DNA from: an uncultured Lachnospiraceae bacterium
GTDB lineage: Bacteria; Bacillota_A; Clostridia; Lachnospirales; Lachnospiraceae
Direction: 5' to 3'
Assembly (NCBI GenBank): GCA_947175285.1
Contig: CAMWMM010000115.1
Span: forward strand, 1 to 10,888
DNA: 10,888 nucleotides
The position numbers and the translations under genes are program-made. The notes under the pieces were generated by a model. That model saw only the letters and a program-made list of their open reading frames with translations. It did no database searches and was not told where the DNA came from. Of the stretch, positions 7,171 through 10,888 are shown piece by piece (position 1 is the stretch's first letter; the number at the start of each line of letters is the position of its first letter).

Positions 7171-7201
7171 GGACTGTTGCGTTTTGCAACAGTCCTTTTT
7201 T
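7171..7201. terminator. Bidirectional terminator between the SGNH lipoprotein gene and pckA
   Basis: A perfect 10-bp stem, GGACTGTTGC/GCAACAGTCC, with a GTTTT loop is flanked by A-run and T-run on both sides (AAAAA before, TTTTTT after). It can end transcripts from either direction and sits between two convergent genes. Confidence 0.95.
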
Positions 7202-7230
7202 GTATATCGGCTTTATTTACCAATAACTTA

Positions 7231-8835
7231 TTATAACTGAGGGCCGGCTGCAACCAATGCCTTACCTGCATCGTTGCCTTCATATTTAGCAAAGTTCTTA
7301 ACGAATCTGCCTGCTAAATCCTTTGCCTTAGTCTCCCATTCGGAAGCATCTGCATATGTGTTCCGAGGATCAAGGATATTGGTGTCTACGCCGGGAAGTT
7401 CTGTAGGAACCTCAAAGTCAAAGTAAGGAATCTTCTTTGTAGGCGCATTCAGAATATCACCATTCAAAATAGCATCAATGATACCACGTGTATCCTTAAT
7501 GGTAATACGTTTGCCTGTGCCGTTCCATCCTGTATTTACCAGATATGCCTTAGCACCGTTCTGCTCCATCTTCTTAACCAGTTCTTCACCGTACTTTGTA
7601 GGATGAAGCTCTAAGAATGCCTGACCGAAGCAAGCGGAGAATGTAGGTGTAGGCTCTGTAATGCCACGCTCCGTACCAGCTAACTTAGCTGTAAAGCCTG
7701 ACAGGAAGTAGTACTGTGTCTGTTCCGGTGTAAGGATAGATACCGGAGGAAGTACGCCGAAAGCATCTGCTGACAGGAAGATTACGTTCTTAGCTGCCGG
7801 TGCGGAAGATACAGGACGTACAATATTATTAATATGATTAATCGGATAAGAAACACGTGTGTTCTCTGTTACGCTCTTATCATCAAAATCAATCTTGCCG
7901 TTTTCATCTACGGTAACGTTCTCTAACAGAGCGTCACGTTTGATTGCATTGTAAATATCAGGCTCGGAATCCTTGTCCAGATTGATAACCTTCGCATAGC
8001 ATCCGCCCTCGAAGTTGAACACACCGTTGTCGTCCCAACCATGCTCGTCATCACCAATCAACAGTCTCTTAGGATCTGTGGAAAGTGTCGTCTTTCCTGT
8101 TCCGGAAAGTCCGAAGAATACTGCGGTATTCTCGCCGTTCATATCTGTATTTGCGGAGCAGTGCATAGAAGCAATACCCTTCAAAGGCAGATAGTAATTC
8201 ATCATGGAGAACATACCTTTCTTCATCTCGCCGCCGTACCATGTATTAATGATAACCTGCTCACGGCTTGTGATGTTGAAAGCTACACATGTCTCGGAAT
8301 TCAGACCAAGATCCTTGTAATTATCAACTTTTGCCTTAGAAGCATTGTAAACAACGAAATCAGGCTCAAAGCTCTCCAACTCCTCATCGCTGGGCTGGAT
8401 GAACATGTTCTTAATAAAGTGTGCCTGCCATGCAACTTCCACGATAAAACGAACAGCCATACGTGTATCTTTGTTTGCACCGCAGAAAGCGTCTACAACA
8501 AAAAGTCTCTTGCCGGAAAGTTCCTTCTTTGCAATATCCTTTACTGTCTCCCATGTATCCTCTGTCATAGGATGGTTATCATTCTTGTACTCATCTGAAG
8601 TCCACCAAACAGTATCCTTGGAATTCGCATCCATTACTATGTACTTGTCTTTCGGAGAACGTCCCGTATAGATACCGGTCATAACGTTCACTGCACCAAG
8701 CTCCGTCACCTGACCTTTCTCATAGCCTTCCAGTCCGGACTTTGTCTCTTCCTCAAACAATACGTCAAAGGAAGGATTGTGTACGATTTCCGTTGTTCCG
8801 GTAATACCATACTTGCTCAAATCGATTGCTGCCAT
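7231..8835 (-). CDS. pckA: Phosphoenolpyruvate carboxykinase (ATP)
   Basis: ATP-type PEP carboxykinase (EC 4.1.1.49), a cytoplasmic enzyme interconverting oxaloacetate plus ATP with PEP, CO2 and ADP. In fermenting anaerobes it often runs towards oxaloacetate to fix CO2; the direction here is inferred, not visible. The 534 residues are the normal full length. Motifs seen are [11 protein letters not shown] at 57-67, the substrate-loop region [11 protein letters not shown] at about 224-234, the kinase P-loop [11 protein letters not shown] at 242-252 and the metal-binding LIGDDEHGW at 259-267. Downstream are VSYPINHI and [12 protein letters not shown], typical of the ATP family rather than the GTP family. 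The ATG follows a GAGAGG ribosome binding site and the start [11 protein letters not shown] is family-like. It is monocistronic, with its own promoter and the bidirectional terminator downstream, and is divergent from rpmB. Confidence 0.98.
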   Translation of the reverse strand: MAAIDLSKYGITGTTEIVHNPSFDVLFEEETKSGLEGYEKGQVTELGAVNVMTGIYTGRSPKDKYIVMDANSKDTVWWTSDEYKNDNHPMTEDTWETVKDIAKKELSGKRLFVVDAFCGANKDTRMAVRFIVEVAWQAHFIKNMFIQPSDEELESFEPDFVVYNASKAKVDNYKDLGLNSETCVAFNITSREQVIINTWYGGEMKKGMFSMMNYYLPLKGIASMHCSANTDMNGENTAVFFGLSGTGKTTLSTDPKRLLIGDDEHGWDDNGVFNFEGGCYAKVINLDKDSEPDIYNAIKRDALLENVTVDENGKIDFDDKSVTENTRVSYPINHINNIVRPVSSAPAAKNVIFLSADAFGVLPPVSILTPEQTQYYFLSGFTAKLAGTERGITEPTPTFSACFGQAFLELHPTKYGEELVKKMEQNGAKAYLVNTGWNGTGKRITIKDTRGIIDAILNGDILNAPTKKIPYFDFEVPTELPGVDTNILDPRNTYADASEWETKAKDLAGRFVKNFAKYEGNDAGKALVAAGPQL

Positions 8836-8887
8836 ATCTTTTACCTCTCTTCCATAATTGTAAATTTAGAAAAATTTATTCTAAACA

Positions 8888-8916
8888 ATTCTACCATGAA
8901 TTCCCCTATCAGTAAA
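8888..8916 (-). promoter_or_regulatory. Promoter of pckA
   Basis: On the minus strand, TTTACT (8916-8911), a 17-bp spacer and TAGAAT (8893-8888), preceded by a TGG that could act as an extended -10 element. The predicted start is near 8881, giving a leader of about 46 bases. I see no clear operator or catabolite-control site. Confidence 0.65.
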
Positions 8917-8973
8917 GTTTTTTTTCATGTTAAGTTTCAGTAGTTTAAAATGGGATTTTTATGAAATTTATGC

Positions 8974-9002
8974 TTGCAATCTTTCCTTATTTCTGATATT
9001 AT
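8974..9002 (+). promoter_or_regulatory. Promoter of rpmB
   Basis: TTGCAA (8974-8979), a 17-bp spacer and TATTAT (8997-9002). The predicted start near 9009 leaves a leader of about 50 bases before the rpmB start. Confidence 0.65.
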
Positions 9003-9057
9003 ACAAATGTTGTTTCATTTCAGACAAAGAATTGATAAATTGTTAGGAGGTGCAAAG

Positions 9058-9243
9058 ATGGCTAAATGTGATATTTGTGGTAAGGGCGCTCATTTCGGAA
9101 ATAACGTAAGCCATTCTCATAGAAGATCTAACAGAATTTGGCATTCTAATATTCAGAATGTGAAATGCAAAGTGAACGGTGCATCTAAGAAACTGCATGT
9201 ATGTACCCAGTGCTTAAAATCCGGAAAAGTTGAAAGAGCTTAA
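9058..9243 (+). CDS. rpmB: 50S ribosomal protein L28
   Basis: Ribosomal protein L28 (bL28) of the large subunit, 61 residues, the usual length for Firmicutes. The sequence begins MAKCDICGKGAHFGNNVSHS and contains the family-typical HSHRRSNRIWHSNIQNVK segment. Cysteine pairs C4-C7 and C49-C52 make this the zinc-binding (C+) form; Cys37 is an extra cysteine. ATG 9058 is the start because an ideal AGGAGG (9045-9050) lies 7 nt upstream. An upstream in-frame TTG at 8974 falls in the promoter -35 box and can be dismissed. The gene is monocistronic, ending at a strong hairpin terminator. Confidence 0.98.
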   Translation: MAKCDICGKGAHFGNNVSHSHRRSNRIWHSNIQNVKCKVNGASKKLHVCTQCLKSGKVERA

Positions 9244-9253
9244 GTTTCAGTAA

Positions 9254-9285
9254 AAAGACCTGATATCAAATGATATCAGGTCTTT
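9254..9285. terminator. Bidirectional terminator between rpmB and the J-domain gene
   Basis: A perfect 14-bp stem, AAAGACCTGATATC/GATATCAGGTCTTT, with an AAAT loop. On the plus strand it is followed by a short interrupted T-run, and on the minus strand by TTTTTAC-like sequence (T-run from the A-run at 9252-9256). It serves two convergent genes. Confidence 0.93.
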
Positions 9286-9286
9286 C

Positions 9287-9937
9287 TTATGCCCATTTTC
9301 CTATGTCATAATCTCTTTTCAGATTCTCATACTCTATGTTAATCATCTGAATAATCTCTTTATCTCCCGCTACATTGTCAGGATGGAAAATCTTTATTAA
9401 ATCTTTATAGCGTTTCTTTAATGCCAATGGATTTTTAACGCCTCTGAAGAAAGCAGATACATCCCTGCTCATTCCATAAGCCGGCTGCTCCATAACTTCC
9501 CTCTGCGCTTCCATTCTCGCCCGTTCCTTTTCCAAACGTCTGCGATCCATATCAAGCTGTGCAAAACCATTTTTTAAAATATCCATTTTTTTCTCAAAAA
9601 AGAGGCTGTCTTCCTTTAAACGCTCCCTCTCAACGGATATTTTCCGGTTGATTGCTTTCACTTCATCCTGAAACTGTTCTTTTTCCTGGTCAAACCGCTC
9701 CTGCATCTCTTCCAGTTCCTTTGCCGCCGTAATCAGTCTGACGTTCTCCCGAAACAGCCAGGATTTCAACTCGTTCAATTCCTCTTTTGAAGCGTTTTCC
9801 AGCGTCTCTTCCAGACTTTTTTCAGTGTTGTTTTCAACAGTATCACTATTTTCAACATCGTTTGCTGTCACATCATTATTCGCAGTATCGCTAATCATAT
9901 CGTCACTTAAAATTTTTTCATCCATCATATCCATCAT
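9287..9937 (-). CDS. Acidic coiled-coil protein with C-terminal J-domain
   Basis: A 216-residue protein whose last 50 or so residues look like a J-domain. The segment is NPLALKKRYKDLIKIFHPDN, with the HPD tripeptide at about 185-187, then INIEYENLKRDYDIGKWA. J-domains stimulate the ATPase of Hsp70/DnaK. Before it lie a very acidic, Asn/Asp/Glu-rich N-terminus (about 1-50) and a long charged helix, likely a coiled coil (about 58-150). There is no Gly/Phe region or zinc finger, so this is a class III (type C) J-protein, not DnaJ. No transmembrane segment is visible. I place the start at ATG 9937, where AGAGGAAAG lies just upstream; the next ATG at 9934 is equally possible. A TTG at 9967 would overlap the preceding gene and has no ribosome binding site. 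It is the last gene of the gerW cluster. The partner and role are unknown. Confidence 0.85.
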   Translation of the reverse strand: MMDMMDEKILSDDMISDTANNDVTANDVENSDTVENNTEKSLEETLENASKEELNELKSWLFRENVRLITAAKELEEMQERFDQEKEQFQDEVKAINRKISVERERLKEDSLFFEKKMDILKNGFAQLDMDRRRLEKERARMEAQREVMEQPAYGMSRDVSAFFRGVKNPLALKKRYKDLIKIFHPDNVAGDKEIIQMINIEYENLKRDYDIGKWA

Positions 9938-9954
9938 ACTTTCCTCTGTCAAAG

Positions 9955-10095
9955 TTAATCGCAGCAAAAAAAATTATACCCGATTAACGTCAATAATACA
10001 ATCAAAACCAGTCCGACAAAACGATTTGTCATAAAAAGCATAACCAGCATGCCAAACGCGACACAAAATGCTACAATTCCAATCAATTTTTTCAT
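9955..10095 (-). CDS. Small two-helix membrane protein, 46 residues
   Basis: A short hydrophobic peptide beginning MKKLIGIVAFCVAFGMLVML and ending NFFCCD. Two predicted membrane helices (about 3-21 and 27-43) are separated by the polar turn MTNR. The ATG at 10095 has an AGGAAGA ribosome binding site 5-6 nt upstream, which supports real translation. The same frame extends upstream into gerW on the opposite side of that signal but lacks its own start context. It lies 46 bases after gerW and 17 bases before the J-domain gene on the same strand, so all are probably co-transcribed. I do not recognise the family. The C-terminal Cys-Cys-Asp is notable but unexplained. Confidence 0.7.
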   Translation of the reverse strand: MKKLIGIVAFCVAFGMLVMLFMTNRFVGLVLIVLLTLIGYNFFCCD

Positions 10096-10141
10096 ATATT
10101 CTTCCTGTTTATGCTTTTTATTTATCATATGCAATAAATAT

Positions 10142-10531
10142 CTAATTTGTGTCCGGAAACGCAATATCCACTGCGGCGTCATCCTCTATCATATCCTCTT
10201 TCGGAGCCGTAAATTTATCTACAATATCAGGAATCATATCAATGACTTTTGTAATGGTATCCTGATTCTTAATATTCACAAGCTTCGTAGTGCCATTCTT
10301 GATAACAAGTACCGCGCTTGGACTCATCTTAGCGGAAAAACCGCCTGCACCGCCATTCTTTTTATCGGCAGCGTTTGCTCCGGCGCCAACCCCGAATGTC
10401 ACATCGACAAGCGGAAGAATAATGGTATCTCCAATCTGTGTCGCTTCTCCTACTACCGTTTTTGTTGACAAAACGGCATTCATCCCTTTCATAAGAGACT
10501 CTATGACTCCGGTAAAATTATTATCTGCCAT
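10142..10531 (-). CDS. gerW: GerW/YtfJ family sporulation protein
   Basis: A 129-residue protein of the GerW (Bacillus YtfJ) family. The Bacillus member is a forespore-expressed protein needed for efficient spore germination. Matching features are the N-terminal amphipathic segment GVIESLMKGMNAVL, the VVGEATQIGDTIILPLVDVTFGVGAG-like core (about 26-51), a Gly/Ala-rich loop (GGAGGFSAKMSPSAVLVIK, 60-78) and an acidic tail. An ideal GGAGG ribosome binding site overlaps the last codons of the upstream DUF2953 gene, whose stop lies 3 bases before this ATG, so translation is coupled. The DUF2953-GerW order is the same as ytfI-ytfJ in Bacillus. The biochemical activity is unknown even in Bacillus. 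Confidence 0.92.
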   Translation of the reverse strand: MADNNFTGVIESLMKGMNAVLSTKTVVGEATQIGDTIILPLVDVTFGVGAGANAADKKNGGAGGFSAKMSPSAVLVIKNGTTKLVNIKNQDTITKVIDMIPDIVDKFTAPKEDMIEDDAAVDIAFPDTN

Positions 10532-10534
10532 TTA

Positions 10535-10888
10535 TTAATCCTCCTTCTTAAACAACTTGAGTAACTTTCTGATATCTTTGCTAAAATAAATATGAACTGC
10601 GGCTCTGATAAATGTAAACAACGTTATCTTTCCTTTGAGCTTCAAGGAGCCCTCTGCTCTTTTTTCGTCAAAATCCGGCGTAATATTAACATTACCGCCG
10701 ATAAACGGATACAGCATTCCGTAATAGGAAAGAATCTTTGCCGTAGAAGCCGGGTCATCCATACCGATTATCAAATCTGCCTGAAATTTTCGCGGTCTTA
10801 TATTGGAAAAGATAGAAACAAGTTCTTCTTTACACAAAGAAAAACTTTTCCGGAATGTATCACTTTGCAGTACATTCACATAATACTC
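10535..10888 (-). CDS. DUF2953 family protein (YtfI-like), 5' end missing
   Basis: The C-terminal 117 residues of a protein that continues past the right edge; the frame is open upstream (EYYVNVLQS), so the internal GTG at 10879 need not be the start. The GMDDPASTAKILSYYGMLYP segment and the following NITPDFDEKRAEGSLKLKGKITLF are typical of DUF2953 proteins, which normally have an N-terminal membrane helix and about 200 residues. The tail is strongly basic (RKLLKLFKKED). It is immediately upstream of and translationally coupled to gerW, as ytfI is to ytfJ in Bacillus. The function is unknown, although the pairing suggests a shared role in sporulation or the spore envelope. Confidence 0.85.
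   Translation of the reverse strand, partial: EYYVNVLQSDTFRKSFSLCKEELVSIFSNIRPRKFQADLIIGMDDPASTAKILSYYGMLYPFIGGNVNITPDFDEKRAEGSLKLKGKITLFTFIRAAVHIYFSKDIRKLLKLFKKED

Noticed and set aside
8041..8598. 185-codon plus-strand reading frame, cysteine-rich
   Set aside because: It is antisense to the conserved central part of pckA and its composition is that of a shadow frame.
8974..9057. N-terminal extension of L28 from a TTG
   Set aside because: It overlaps the rpmB promoter, and all L28 homology begins at the ATG behind the AGGAGG at 9045-9050.
9955..10182. Longer 75-codon version of the small membrane protein
   Set aside because: The upstream extension overlaps the end of gerW and has no ribosome binding site, whereas the ATG at 10095 has AGGAAGA at a good distance.
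10049..10468. 139-codon plus-strand reading frame
   Set aside because: It is antisense to gerW and the small membrane gene, with no start context.

Overview
This window looks like chromosomal DNA of a spore-forming anaerobic Firmicute of the class Clostridia, most likely a Lachnospiraceae gut bacterium. The base composition is moderately AT-rich. The gene families present are SpoIID, GerW/YtfJ, a DUF2953 protein, a T-box leader on pheS, ATP-dependent PEP carboxykinase and a four-cysteine L28. Most genes are ordinary chromosomal ones on the minus strand. I see no phage, integrase, IS element, CRISPR array or tRNA/rRNA gene.

Left part, all minus strand. A structured noncoding RNA of about 230 nt (4598 to about 4370) has its own promoter and terminator. 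After it come a 752-residue membrane-anchored SpoIID/LytB protein (4310-2052) and a YihY/BrkB membrane protein (2055-1198), whose start overlaps the spoIID stop by 4 bases (ATGA). A pheS promoter lies at the 3' end of the yihY gene. It leads into a T-box leader (about 1188-891) with a phenylalanine-type UUC specifier candidate, the UGGGUGGUACCGCG T-box sequence and a terminator. pheS follows and runs off the left edge.

Middle part, plus strand. Two genes stand out as an accessory surface-modification pair. One is a 340-residue acyltransferase-3 integral membrane protein (4782-5804). The other is a lipoprotein (5901-7064) with an acidic linker, a bacterial SH3 domain and a C-terminal SGNH hydrolase domain. 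Together they resemble a two-gene version of the AT3-SGNH fusion used for O-acylation of envelope polymers. The first gene has a strong promoter that diverges from the ncRNA promoter. After the second gene come three tight hairpins without U-tracts and then a bidirectional terminator.

Right part. pckA (8835-7231, minus) and rpmB (9058-9243, plus) are divergently transcribed from a 222-bp region with one promoter for each. A 14-bp-stem terminator separates rpmB from a convergent minus-strand cluster. In transcription order the cluster is: a DUF2953 protein cut by the right edge, GerW/YtfJ, a 46-residue two-helix membrane peptide, and an acidic coiled-coil protein ending in a J-domain with HPD. 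The DUF2953-GerW order matches the ytfI-ytfJ pair of Bacillus. The two genes after it are unrecognised and are the least explained coding sequences here.

The items most worth following up are the structured RNA, the split AT3/SGNH pair, and the J-domain coiled-coil protein next to gerW.
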